Positions 31,536 to 39,724 of a stretch of 50,394 bases of DNA are shown here, piece by piece. Where the stretch lies: the NCBI GenBank assembly GCA_964415865.1, contig CAYQBY010000009.1, positions 1 through 50,394 of the forward strand, read 5' to 3'. This DNA comes from Thiopontia sp964415865 (lineage in GTDB: Bacteria > Pseudomonadota > Gammaproteobacteria > GCF-002020875). The stretch's first letter is position 1, and each line of letters begins with the position of its first letter. The notes under the pieces were generated by a model. It was not told where the DNA came from, ran no database searches, and saw nothing but the letters and a program-made list of their open reading frames with translations. The position numbers were made by a program, and so were the translations under genes.

Positions 31536-32608
31536 GTCGTCAGGTCACCGCCACCATTCATCTGGAGGCGCTGCGACATAATCTGCAACAAGCAATAGAG
31601 AACAATTCTGATAAGAGCAGTGTAGTAGCTGTAATCAAGGCAAATGGGTATGGACATGGGTTGCTTACAGTAGCTCACGCGCTCTACCAGGCAGACATGT
31701 TTGCAGTTGGCTGTCTGGATGAGGCGGTGCGGCTTAGTAGTAGCGGAGTGCAGAAGCCAATCCTTTTGCTGGAAGGATTTGAGGGAGAGGAGGAGCTGCG
31801 CTCTCTCTCGCAACTTGGGTTGCAGACAGTCGTCCACTCAGAGGAACAGTGGAGTTTACTTAACTCCATTAATCTGAATCATCCGCTTACAGTTTGGTTA
31901 AAGATAGATAGTGGAATGCACCGTCTTGGATTCTCTCCAGAGCGGGCGGATGAGCTGTTACCCCTAATGCAGGGAAGTGAAAATACGGATAGAGTGGTGC
32001 TTATCTCCCATTTTGCCAATGCAGATCAGCCTGATCATGAGATGAACCATCAGCAACAGCAGTCATTTGAGATGTGTGGTCAGCAACTCGATATTGAGCG
32101 TAGCATGGCAAACTCTGCTGCTCTGCTCTCTGACAAAAGCACTCATTATAATTTTGTTCGCCCTGGCATCATGTTGTATGGAAGTTCGCCACTTCCCCAA
32201 CAGAGTGCAAAATCTCTTGGGCTGAAGCCGGCCATGACCCTTAAGGCCCCATTGATTGCCATCAAGAGAGTGCTGAAGGGTGATTGCGTAGGTTATGGAT
32301 CTATCTGGTGTGCGCCTGAGGATATGAATATTGGGGTAGTTTCAATTGGGTATGGTCACGGATATCCACGTTCTCTGCCTGAGGGTACACCGATATTGCT
32401 CAGAGACCAGAGAGTGGCACTGGTAGGACGGGTCTCCATGGATATGATAACGGTAGATCTAAGAGAGGTGCCAGATGCTATGGTGGGTGATCAGGCAGTA
32501 TTATGGGGGAGTGAATTGTCTGTGGATGAGATTGCAGCCAAGGCAGAAACAATCTCCTATGAACTTTTATGCCAATTGACATCAAGAGTAAGGAGAGAGG
32601 AGGGGTAG
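31532..32608 (+). CDS. alr: Alanine racemase
   Basis: A 358-residue PLP enzyme that makes D-alanine for peptidoglycan. PLP-binding Lys36 sits in VVAVIKANGYGHG. HRLGF, VRPGIMLYG and VGYGSIW (with the catalytic Tyr) are conserved. The dnaB-alr order is common in gammaproteobacteria. The ATG overlaps the dnaB stop by four bases. Confidence 0.95.
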   Translation: MSRQVTATIHLEALRHNLQQAIENNSDKSSVVAVIKANGYGHGLLTVAHALYQADMFAVGCLDEAVRLSSSGVQKPILLLEGFEGEEELRSLSQLGLQTVVHSEEQWSLLNSINLNHPLTVWLKIDSGMHRLGFSPERADELLPLMQGSENTDRVVLISHFANADQPDHEMNHQQQQSFEMCGQQLDIERSMANSAALLSDKSTHYNFVRPGIMLYGSSPLPQQSAKSLGLKPAMTLKAPLIAIKRVLKGDCVGYGSIWCAPEDMNIGVVSIGYGHGYPRSLPEGTPILLRDQRVALVGRVSMDMITVDLREVPDAMVGDQAVLWGSELSVDEIAAKAETISYELLCQLTSRVRREEG

Positions 32609-32611
32609 TCT

Positions 32612-33973
32612 GTGGCAAAGAGTAAAGTCGAATTCGTCTGTACAGAGTGTGGTGATGTCTCTCCCAAGTGGGCTGGACAGTGTGCTACCTGCAAGGGGTG
32701 GAACTGTATGACAGAGATCGTCGTATCACCATCAGGTAAGGAGAGTGGAGGGCGTTTTGCCGGATATGCTGGGGAGCTGACAAAAACAGTTAATTTAGGA
32801 GATGTTAAAGCCACAACAGATGCGCTGAGTTCCACCGGGATTGTCGAGATGGACAGAGTGCTCGGTGGTGGGATGGTGCAGGGCTCTGTCGTATTGATTG
32901 GTGGTGATCCAGGGATTGGCAAGTCTACCCTGTTGCTGCAGATTATGGCAAAGCTGGCAGCAGAGATGCCGGTTCTATATGTGACTGGAGAGGAGTCAGC
33001 CAGACAGATTTCCATGCGTGCCAAACGTCTGGAGATTGACCCATCAGGGCTGGATCTGTTGACCGAGACCCAGGCTGAACAGATTATAGAGACATCTCAG
33101 TCCCTAAAGCCAAAGGTGCTGGTGATTGATTCAATTCAGACAATCTATACAGATGATCTTACCTCTGCACCAGGCTCTGTGGCACAGGTAAGGGAGAGTA
33201 CGGCCAGGCTGGTACGTTATGCCAAACAGACTGGGACAGCTATCTTTCTGGTTGGGCATGTAACCAAGGAGGGAAGTCTTGCAGGCCCCAGGGTGCTGGA
33301 GCATATGGTCGATACAGTGCTCTATTTTGAGGGGGAGAGCGGAAGTCGTTATCGGGTAATAAGGGCAATCAAAAACCGTTTTGGCGCAGTCAATGAACTG
33401 GGTGTGTTTGCAATGACAGGCAAGGGGTTGAAGGAGGTATCAAACCCATCTGCCATCTTCCTATCTCGTCATGATACTCCGGTTTCCGGCACAGTCACTC
33501 TGGTTACCAGAGAAGGAACACGCCCGCTGCTGGTTGAACTGCAGGCACTGGTGGATGAGAGTCACCTCTCCAATCCACGAAGAGTCTCTATCGGTCTTGA
33601 GCATAACCGTCTGGCCATGTTGCTGGCTGTGTTGCACAGGCATGGTGGGGTTGTCAGTTATGACCAGGATGTCTTTGTGAATGTTGTTGGTGGAGTAAGG
33701 GTTACCGAGCCGGCAGCAGATCTGGCTGTTGTGTTATCAATCATATCCAGCCTGCAGAACCGACCGCTTCCGGAGGGTACAATTGTATTTGGTGAGGTTG
33801 GTCTGGTTGGCGAGGTACGTCCTGTTCCCGGAGGGGAGGAGAGGTTGAGAGAGGCGGCTAAACACGGTTTTACCAGAGCCATAATTCCAAAGGCCAACAG
33901 CCCAAGGGAGTCCATCAGCGGGTTGGAGGTGGTAGCGGTTTCCAGATTGTCAGAGGTGTTGGGAAGTATATAG
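32612..33973 (+). CDS. radA: DNA repair protein RadA (Sms)
   Basis: A 453-residue RecA-like ATPase helping branch migration of recombination intermediates. Four-cysteine zinc finger (C10, C13, C24, C27), Walker A GGDPGIGKST, the RadA-specific KNRFG motif, and a C-terminal Lon-like domain (VGLVGEVRPVPGGEERLREA). GTG start three bases after alr, with the strong Shine-Dalgarno GGAGGGG. Convergent with the CNNM/CBS gene, five bases away. Confidence 0.95.
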   Translation: MAKSKVEFVCTECGDVSPKWAGQCATCKGWNCMTEIVVSPSGKESGGRFAGYAGELTKTVNLGDVKATTDALSSTGIVEMDRVLGGGMVQGSVVLIGGDPGIGKSTLLLQIMAKLAAEMPVLYVTGEESARQISMRAKRLEIDPSGLDLLTETQAEQIIETSQSLKPKVLVIDSIQTIYTDDLTSAPGSVAQVRESTARLVRYAKQTGTAIFLVGHVTKEGSLAGPRVLEHMVDTVLYFEGESGSRYRVIRAIKNRFGAVNELGVFAMTGKGLKEVSNPSAIFLSRHDTPVSGTVTLVTREGTRPLLVELQALVDESHLSNPRRVSIGLEHNRLAMLLAVLHRHGGVVSYDQDVFVNVVGGVRVTEPAADLAVVLSIISSLQNRPLPEGTIVFGEVGLVGEVRPVPGGEERLREAAKHGFTRAIIPKANSPRESISGLEVVAVSRLSEVLGSI

Positions 33974-33978
33974 GGACG

Positions 33979-35247
33979 CTATACGTTTTTTCTCAGTAAG
34001 GGAAAAATACGTATTCTACGAACAATACTTTCTGATGCAGAGGTAACCTCCAGAGGATACCCATTGATCATCATGCTGGTGCCAGATTCAGGGATATCCT
34101 CCAGATGCTCAAGAATAAGTCCATTCACTGTTTTGGGTCCATCCAGAGGAAGGTCCCAACCCATGTTTTTCTCTAGCTCTCTCAGATTGGCGCTACCTTC
34201 CACAATGAATGATCCATCATTCTGGAGTTCTACCTCAGAAATGGTATCGGAGACATTGGTAGTGAACTCTCCCACAATCTCCTCCAGCAGATCCTCCAGG
34301 GTTACCAACCCCTGAATATCTCCATACTCATCCACAACCAGACCCATTCTTCTTTTCATTTTCTGAAACTGGAGAAGTTGGTTGTTGAGTGTTGTCCCCT
34401 CTGGAATGAACATTGGGGGGCGTAATACTTTTATCAATTCACTTTTATCATCGTTGTCCGAGGCACGCAGATGCAGCGCATTACGCATATGTAAGATACC
34501 AAGGAGATGATCTGTATTATCACGAAACACCAGTAGCCTCGTGTGCTGGGTACGAGACAATTGATTCAGAATCTCACTCCAATCATCCTCAATATTGATT
34601 CCTATGATTTCGTTACGAGGGACCATTATGTCTTCTACTGTAACCTCTTCGAGATCAAGAATGCTGGTCAACATGGATTGATGCTTCTTTGGAATCAGCC
34701 CTCCAGCCTCTTTTACAACTGTACGCAACTCCTCTCTGGATAGATGATCTGTTTGGGATGAGTTGATCTTTATACCGGCTACTCGCAACACAAGATTGGT
34801 GATCATGTTGATCAGTTTTACCAATGGGTAAAGGAGGCGAAGTAGAGGTGTCAGGATGAATGAGGCAGGATAGGCAAAACGCTCTGGAGAGAGAGCTGCT
34901 ATGGTCTTTGGCGTAACCTCGGCAAAAATAAGAATAACAAAGGTTAGTATCCCAGTGGCAATTGCGATTCCTGCATCACCAAAAATACGCATACCGAGTA
35001 TTGTGGCTATTGATGATGCAAGGATATTTACAAAGTTGTTGCCTAGCAGAATCAACCCAATGAGCCGTTCAGGACGATCCAGAAGTTTGGAAACAGAACT
35101 GGCGCCGCGATGCCCTATGCGTGAGAGATGACGCAGGCGATAACGGTTGATTGCCATCATGCTGGTCTCTGATCCGGAGAAAAAACCGGATATGAGAATT
35201 AATAGAAAGAGGATCCCGGCAAGAACCTCGGTAGGGATTGCATTCAT
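33979..35247 (-). CDS. CNNM/CorB-type transporter with CBS domains (YfjD-like)
   Basis: A 422-residue membrane protein. The N-terminal DUF21/CNNM transmembrane domain (about 1-190; SGFFSGSETSMMAINRYRL and AEVTPKTIAA) is followed by two CBS domains (about 205-335; MVPRNEIIGI, GLVVDEYGDIQGLVT) and a CorC/HlyC C-terminal domain (about 345-420). The family is implicated in Mg2+ or Co2+ export and homeostasis. It starts inside the end of ypjD (4-base overlap), so the two form one minus-strand operon divergent from ffh, as in E. coli. Confidence 0.92.
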   Translation of the reverse strand: MNAIPTEVLAGILFLLILISGFFSGSETSMMAINRYRLRHLSRIGHRGASSVSKLLDRPERLIGLILLGNNFVNILASSIATILGMRIFGDAGIAIATGILTFVILIFAEVTPKTIAALSPERFAYPASFILTPLLRLLYPLVKLINMITNLVLRVAGIKINSSQTDHLSREELRTVVKEAGGLIPKKHQSMLTSILDLEEVTVEDIMVPRNEIIGINIEDDWSEILNQLSRTQHTRLLVFRDNTDHLLGILHMRNALHLRASDNDDKSELIKVLRPPMFIPEGTTLNNQLLQFQKMKRRMGLVVDEYGDIQGLVTLEDLLEEIVGEFTTNVSDTISEVELQNDGSFIVEGSANLRELEKNMGWDLPLDGPKTVNGLILEHLEDIPESGTSMMINGYPLEVTSASESIVRRIRIFPLLRKNV

Positions 35248-36056
35248 CCGCTAGGTGGAAGTCCGATCAAGATCTCGACGACAAAACGGCTACCAAAGTA
35301 GGCAAGAAACAGGATAATAAATCCAGCCAGAGTCCAGCGTACGGCAGTTCGCCCACGCCATCCATGTTGTTTGCGACCCCATAACAGCGCAGCAAATACT
35401 ATCCAGGAGATAACTGATAGAACAGCAGTATGTGCACGTTGTTGTTCCACCATATCCTCTACCAGAGGAATAGCACTGAAGAGAGCCAGTGTAAGTATGA
35501 CAAGTCCAGCACGAATCAGCTGAAACATTAGATGTTCAACCTCTATCATTGGCGGCAGTGCACGAATAAATCCCCCGGGTTGTTTGTTGCGCAGGTGCTG
35601 TTCTTGTACTGCAAGCAGGACTGCCTGTAGCGCGGCAATACCCAATAGGCTATATGCCAGCATCGAGAGAAGGATGTGTGTATCTAGTGCAGTTGATGCC
35701 GTATGTATTACTGCATCAGGGTTTGTGATCTGTAGCAGAACCATGATGGCAGAGATGGGAAAGATGATTATCCCAAGGTTACCGACGGGACGAATCAACC
35801 AGGCCAGTTCAAGTATTAGTACCAGCAACCAACTGGTGATTGATAGGGCATGGAAAAAACCAAGATTGACCCACTGCTCCACGACCAGATGAAACAGAAC
35901 ATTTGTATGGAAGAGGAAGCCAATAATTCCCAGTAGTTTCAGGCCGTTTCTTGGGTGGTCAGAACAGGAGATTCCTTGTGTCAGCATACGCCCCAATCCA
36001 ACTGCTGCAATAAGGTACAGTAGGCTCGCGATGATTCCTGTGGTGACAAAGTTCAT
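35244..36056 (-). CDS. ypjD: CcsA-like inner-membrane protein YpjD
   Basis: A 270-residue polytopic protein with about eight membrane helices, belonging to the cytochrome c assembly (CcsA/CcmC-like) family. Histidines and tryptophans in FLFHTNVLFHLVVEQW and SMLAYSLLGIAALQAVLL are typical. The precise role of YpjD is unknown; haem handling is a family inference. Conserved position next to ffh. Confidence 0.88.
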   Translation of the reverse strand: MNFVTTGIIASLLYLIAAVGLGRMLTQGISCSDHPRNGLKLLGIIGFLFHTNVLFHLVVEQWVNLGFFHALSITSWLLVLILELAWLIRPVGNLGIIIFPISAIMVLLQITNPDAVIHTASTALDTHILLSMLAYSLLGIAALQAVLLAVQEQHLRNKQPGGFIRALPPMIEVEHLMFQLIRAGLVILTLALFSAIPLVEDMVEQQRAHTAVLSVISWIVFAALLWGRKQHGWRGRTAVRWTLAGFIILFLAYFGSRFVVEILIGLPPSG

Positions 36057-36165
36057 ATCAATTCCTTACATTACTTCTGTTGCACGCAGTACAGAGAGTG
36101 GTAATTATGCCCTGTTTTTTTGTTGATGATGTCATAAATGAAACCGTTTCGTCAGTAGAATTAGA

Positions 36166-36171
36166 TATAAT
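36166..36171 (+). promoter_or_regulatory. Candidate -10 element of ffh
   Basis: A perfect TATAAT lies six bases before the ffh ATG. No acceptable -35 sits at the normal distance. If used, the transcript would begin at or within a base or two of the ATG (leaderless mRNA). Confidence 0.4.
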
Positions 36172-36177
36172 TTACCC

Positions 36178-37551
36178 ATGTTTGAAAATCTTACCGATCG
36201 CCTTAATAGAACTCTCAAGACCCTGAAGGGGCAGGGTCGCCTGACTGAAGAGAATATCGGACAGGCACTTCGTGATGTGCGTATGGCACTGCTGGAAGCA
36301 GATGTTGCACTCTCTGTTGTAAAGACATTTATCGAGAGGGTCAAGGAGCGTGCCATTGGCCAGGAGGTCTCTGCCAGCCTGACGCCTGGACAGGCATTGA
36401 TCAAGATTGTTCAGTCAGAACTTGTTGTATTAATGGGCGAGGCCAATGAGGAGCTTGATCTGCGTGCACAGCCTCCAGCAGTCATCCTTATGGCTGGCCT
36501 GCAGGGTGCTGGTAAAACCACCAGTGTGGCAAAACTGTCCCGTTTCCTGCAGGAACGCGCATCCAAAAAAGTGATGGTGGCCAGTGCAGACGTCTATCGT
36601 CCAGCAGCAATTGAACAGCTTAGACTGCTTGCAGAGGAGGTTGGAGCAACATTTTTTCCTAGTGCAGCAGATCAAAAGCCGGTTGATATTGCAAAAAATG
36701 CACTGGACCATGCCAGAAAGCAGTTTGTCGATGTTCTGATAATTGATACTGCGGGTCGTCTCCATGTGGATGAGGAGATGATGGGAGAGATAAGGGAGCT
36801 TCATGCCGCAGTTACCCCTGTTGAGACTCTCTTTGTTGTTGACAGCATGACTGGACAGGATGCTGCCAATACGGCAAAGGCCTTTGATGAGGCACTGCCA
36901 CTGACGGGTGTTGTATTGACCAAGGCAGATGGTGATGCTCGTGGTGGTGCGGCACTTTCCGTACGCCAGATAACCGGAAAGCCAATCAAATTTCTTGGTG
37001 TTGGCGAGAAGATTGATGCGCTTGAACCGTTTTATCCGGATCGCATTGCTTCCAGAATACTTGGAATGGGAGATACCCTTACCCTGATCGAGGATCTGGA
37101 GCGGAAGGTAGATAAAAAGAAGGCTGATAAGCTTGCAAAAAAGGTACGCAAGGGGAAGGGTTTCGATCTGGAGGATTTCAAAGATCAGCTGCAACAGATG
37201 CAGGGAATGGGGGGAGTTGCCTCCATGATGGATAAATTACCCGGTATGGCCAATGTTTCGGACAAGGTAAAAAATCAGGTAAATGACCGTGATTTTCTAC
37301 GTATGGAGGCGATGATCAACTCCATGACTCAAAAGGAGCGTCGCCGTCCGGATATGATAAAGGGGTCGAGAAAGAGAAGAATTACTCAGGGTTCTGGAAC
37401 TACGGTGCAGGATCTGAACCGTCTTCTCAAGCAGTTCAAGCAGATGCAGAAGATGATGAAGAAGATGAAAGGTGGCAAGATGGCCAGAATGATGAGGGGA
37501 ATGGGCGGTATGCCGGGTGGAGGAATGCCCGGAGGAAAAATGCCATTTTAG
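36178..37551 (+). CDS. ffh: Signal recognition particle protein Ffh
   Basis: A 457-residue SRP54 GTPase that binds the 4.5S RNA (encoded at 4376-4487) and delivers signal-peptide-bearing ribosomes to FtsY. N domain (MFENLTDRLNRTLKTL), G domain with GLQGAGKTTS, IDTAGR and TKADGDARGGAAL, then a methionine-rich M domain with RRPDMIKGSRKRRI. It ends in a G/M-rich tail (GGMPGGGMPGGKMPF). There is no Shine-Dalgarno. Divergent from ypjD across 121 bases and followed by the rpsP operon. Confidence 0.97.
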   Translation: MFENLTDRLNRTLKTLKGQGRLTEENIGQALRDVRMALLEADVALSVVKTFIERVKERAIGQEVSASLTPGQALIKIVQSELVVLMGEANEELDLRAQPPAVILMAGLQGAGKTTSVAKLSRFLQERASKKVMVASADVYRPAAIEQLRLLAEEVGATFFPSAADQKPVDIAKNALDHARKQFVDVLIIDTAGRLHVDEEMMGEIRELHAAVTPVETLFVVDSMTGQDAANTAKAFDEALPLTGVVLTKADGDARGGAALSVRQITGKPIKFLGVGEKIDALEPFYPDRIASRILGMGDTLTLIEDLERKVDKKKADKLAKKVRKGKGFDLEDFKDQLQQMQGMGGVASMMDKLPGMANVSDKVKNQVNDRDFLRMEAMINSMTQKERRRPDMIKGSRKRRITQGSGTTVQDLNRLLKQFKQMQKMMKKMKGGKMARMMRGMGGMPGGGMPGGKMPF

Positions 37552-37555
37552 AGAC

Positions 37556-37584
37556 TTCACTTCACCCCCTGCATACAGTATAAT
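37556..37584 (+). promoter_or_regulatory. rpsP operon promoter
   Basis: TTCACT (37556-37561), a 17-bp spacer, consensus TATAAT (37579-37584) preceded by CAG, then the GC-rich CCGCGCC. It starts five bases after the ffh stop. The expected transcription start is near 37591. Confidence 0.7.
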
Positions 37585-37600
37585 CCGCGCCTAATTAAGG

Positions 37601-37635
37601 ACCGACTCATGAAATTGATTGGGGTCGGTTTTTTT
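37601..37635 (+). terminator. Terminator-like hairpin in the rpsP leader (candidate attenuator)
   Basis: ACCGAC (37601-37606) pairs with GTCGGT (37624-37629), followed by T7 (37629-37635). It lies downstream of the rpsP promoter and 34 bases before the rpsP ATG. Any transcript from that promoter must pass it, so it could attenuate the operon. It would also end ffh transcripts. Confidence 0.6.
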
Positions 37636-37668
37636 CATCCACTGAATATTGAGAATTGGAAAGAAAAA

Positions 37669-37923
37669 ATGGTAGTAATTCGTCTTGCACGTGGTGGTGC
37701 AAAAAAACGTCCCTTTTACCGGATTGTTGCAACAGACAAGAGAAATAGCCGTGATGGCCGTTTCCTGGAGAAGCTCGGATATTTTAACCCGGTAGCATCT
37801 GGTAACGAGAAGCGCCTGGAAATGAATGTAGAGCGTATGGATCACTGGGTATCCAAGGGTGCACAGCTGTCCAATCGTGTTGCCAGTCTTGTTAAAGAGA
37901 ACAGCAAGGCCGCTGCAGCCTGA
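37669..37923 (+). CDS. rpsP: 30S ribosomal protein S16 (bS16)
   Basis: 84 residues, with the conserved MVVIRLARGGAKKRPFYRI opening and GRFLEKLGYFNP. The frame is open to an ATG at 37609, but those 20 codons cover the leader hairpin and have no counterpart in the family, so 37669 is the start. First gene of rpsP-rimM-trmD-rplS. Confidence 0.96.
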   Translation: MVVIRLARGGAKKRPFYRIVATDKRNSRDGRFLEKLGYFNPVASGNEKRLEMNVERMDHWVSKGAQLSNRVASLVKENSKAAAA

Positions 37924-37929
37924 TTAACC

Positions 37930-37958
37930 ATCCTGTCATGCTCAATCATGAGTAGGAT
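37930..37958 (+). promoter_or_regulatory. Hairpin in the rpsP-rimM gap, 18 bases before the rimM start
   Basis: ATCCT+TCATG (37930-37934, 37936-37940) pairs with CATGA+AGGAT (37947-37951, 37954-37958) around a 6-base loop, with a 1x2 internal mismatch. The 3' arm contains AGGA, so folding could limit rimM translation or mark a processing site. Confidence 0.45.
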
Positions 37959-37976
37959 AGGAAACTCATCATCCTG

Positions 37977-38492
37977 ATGAATAAGAAGTCCACTGATTCC
38001 CTGGTACTACTGGGAAGAGTTAGTGGGCTTTTTGGCGTTCGTGGGTGGGTAAAAATCTACTCGTACAGCTCCCCAAGGGAGAATATTCTGCGTTATAAAA
38101 ACTGGTTGTTGACGATTGATGGGCAGCAGAAGGAGGTTACGGTAGAGCAGGGACACCGTCAGGGCAAAGGGGTTGTTGTACTACTTGAGGGGTTCAGTGA
38201 CAGAACAGCGTCAGAGGCTCTGATTGGTGCCGATATTCGGGTAAGCCGTGATGCATTGGAGAGTTTGCAGAGTAACGAATATTACTGGTCGGATCTGATA
38301 GGGTGTCAAGTGATAAACCCTGAAGAGGGAACAATGGGTGAGGTTTCAGATTTGATGGAGACCGGTGCCAACGATGTATTGGTGGTAAGTGGTGGTGAAA
38401 AGGAGATATTAATCCCTTTTGTGGATCCATGGGTTACTGCGGTGGACTTGGAGGAGAGAGAAATTACAGTTGTATGGGGGCGTGATTTCTAG
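37977..38492 (+). CDS. rimM: Ribosome maturation factor RimM
   Basis: 171 residues. N-terminal RimM barrel (VLLGRVSGLFGVRGWVKIYS) and C-terminal PRC barrel (YYWSDLIGCQV, DVLVVSGGEKEILIPFV). It assists assembly of the 30S head around S19. The TAG stop shares its G with the trmD GTG. Confidence 0.95.
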   Translation: MNKKSTDSLVLLGRVSGLFGVRGWVKIYSYSSPRENILRYKNWLLTIDGQQKEVTVEQGHRQGKGVVVLLEGFSDRTASEALIGADIRVSRDALESLQSNEYYWSDLIGCQVINPEEGTMGEVSDLMETGANDVLVVSGGEKEILIPFVDPWVTAVDLEEREITVVWGRDF

Positions 38493-39208
38493 TGCGTCTT
38501 GACCTGATCACCCTGTTTCCTGAGATGTTAAGTGCTGTTACCGAGCAGGGGGTAACAGGGCGAGCAGTTGATAGTGGATTGGTTGATATTCACAACTGGA
38601 ATCCGCGGAATTATACAGAGGATAGACACCGAACCGTGGATGATCGCCCCTATGGAGGTGGCCCCGGTATGGTGATGCTTTACGAGCCCCTGAAAAAGGC
38701 TGTGCGTCAGGCACGAGAGAGTCAGAAGAGTAGTGGAATTACTCCTCACGTGATATACCTCTCACCACAAGGGAGACCCCTGACGCAGAATAGGGTTGAG
38801 GAGCTGAGCAGGATGAATGGACTGATTCTGCTTGCCGGACGTTATGAGGGTGTAGATGAACGGTTGATTGAGTCCGAGGTGGATGAGGAGATCTCGATCG
38901 GTGACTACGTGGTTAGTGGTGGAGAGCTGCCAGCCATGGTACTGATGGATGCAGTTATCCGTCTGCTTCCTGGAGCTTTGGGGCATGTAGATTCCGCGGC
39001 TGAGGATTCATTCTCTGATACATTGCTGGATCATCCTCATTACAGTCGTCCGGAGGAGGTGGACGGAAGGGTAGTACCAGAGGTTCTGCTTAGTGGAAAT
39101 CATCAGGCTATTGCAAAGTGGAGAAGGGAGCAGGCTGAGCTGAGAACGGAGATTCGACGTCCAGATATATTTGCTGATTTTAGGGTGAAAAGTGGTGAAA
39201 AAAAGTGA
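38492..39208 (+). CDS. trmD: tRNA (guanine-N1-)-methyltransferase TrmD
   Basis: A 238-residue knotted SPOUT enzyme that makes m1G37, preventing frameshifting. MRLDLITLFPEM start, DDRPYGGGPGMVM, and the SAM-binding knot GRYEGVDERLIE with ISIGDYVVSGGELPAM. GTG start overlapping rimM by one base. rplS follows after 86 bases containing its own promoter and hairpin. Confidence 0.97.
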   Translation: MRLDLITLFPEMLSAVTEQGVTGRAVDSGLVDIHNWNPRNYTEDRHRTVDDRPYGGGPGMVMLYEPLKKAVRQARESQKSSGITPHVIYLSPQGRPLTQNRVEELSRMNGLILLAGRYEGVDERLIESEVDEEISIGDYVVSGGELPAMVLMDAVIRLLPGALGHVDSAAEDSFSDTLLDHPHYSRPEEVDGRVVPEVLLSGNHQAIAKWRREQAELRTEIRRPDIFADFRVKSGEKK

Positions 39209-39222
39209 AAAAACAGTATAAT
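39195..39222 (+). promoter_or_regulatory. Candidate rplS promoter
   Basis: CAG-TATAAT (hexamer 39217-39222), identical in its nine bases to the rpsF and rpsP -10 regions, followed by the C-rich TCCCCGC. The -35 is poor (GTGAAA, 39195-39200, 16-bp spacer). It would allow rplS to be expressed more strongly than trmD. Confidence 0.45.
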
Positions 39223-39234
39223 TCCCCGCTTCCA

Positions 39235-39266
39235 AGCCCCCGTTTATATTGATGGGGGTTGTTTTT
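39235..39266 (+). terminator. Terminator-like hairpin in the rplS leader (candidate attenuator)
   Basis: AGCCCCC (39235-39241) pairs with GGGGGTT (39254-39260), seven pairs including one G-U, followed by GT5 (39262-39266). It lies after the candidate rplS promoter and 28 bases before the ATG. It would act on both the trmD read-through and the rplS transcript. Confidence 0.55.
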
Positions 39267-39294
39267 ATGTTTACAGAGAGTAGTGGATATAGTG

Positions 39295-39639
39295 ATGAGT
39301 AATATTATTCAAGAGTTGGAAGCAGAGCAGATGGGCCGTGAGGTACCTGAATTTAATCCTGGAGATACAATTATTGTTCAGGTTAAGGTGAAGGAGGGTG
39401 ATCGTGAGCGCCTACAGGCTTTTGAAGGGCTCTGTATTGCGAAGAAGAATCGTGGCCTTAACTCTTCGTTTACTGTTCGAAAAATATCTTATGGTGAGGG
39501 TGTGGAGCGTGTATTCCAGACCTATAGCCCATTGGTTGACAGTATCAGTGTGAAGCGTCGTGGTGTGGTTCGTCAGGCTAAGCTATATTATATGCGTGAG
39601 CGTACAGGTAAGGCTGCACGTATCAAAGAGAAGATTTAG
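39295..39639 (+). CDS. rplS: 50S ribosomal protein L19 (bL19)
   Basis: 114 residues, beginning MSNIIQELEAEQM and containing FTVRKISYGEGVERVFQTYS and RRGVVRQAKLYYMRERTGKA. It sits at the 30S-50S interface. The start at 39295 is set by homology; the open frame to 39259 falls in the leader. Confidence 0.97.
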   Translation: MSNIIQELEAEQMGREVPEFNPGDTIIVQVKVKEGDRERLQAFEGLCIAKKNRGLNSSFTVRKISYGEGVERVFQTYSPLVDSISVKRRGVVRQAKLYYMRERTGKAARIKEKI

Positions 39640-39675
39640 TAAGCTTTCTCTGTTAGAAAGATTACCGATAAAGAG

Positions 39676-39705
39676 GGCGGGTCATTAGATGATCCGCCTT
39701 TTTTT
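39676..39705 (+). terminator. Strong rho-independent terminator after rplS
   Basis: GGCGGGTCAT (39676-39685) pairs with ATGATCCGCC (39689-39698): ten pairs with one G-U and a 3-base loop. T7 (39699-39705) follows. It ends the rpsP operon before xerD. Confidence 0.95.
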
Positions 39706-39724
39706 CATTGAGGGGGATGCATAG

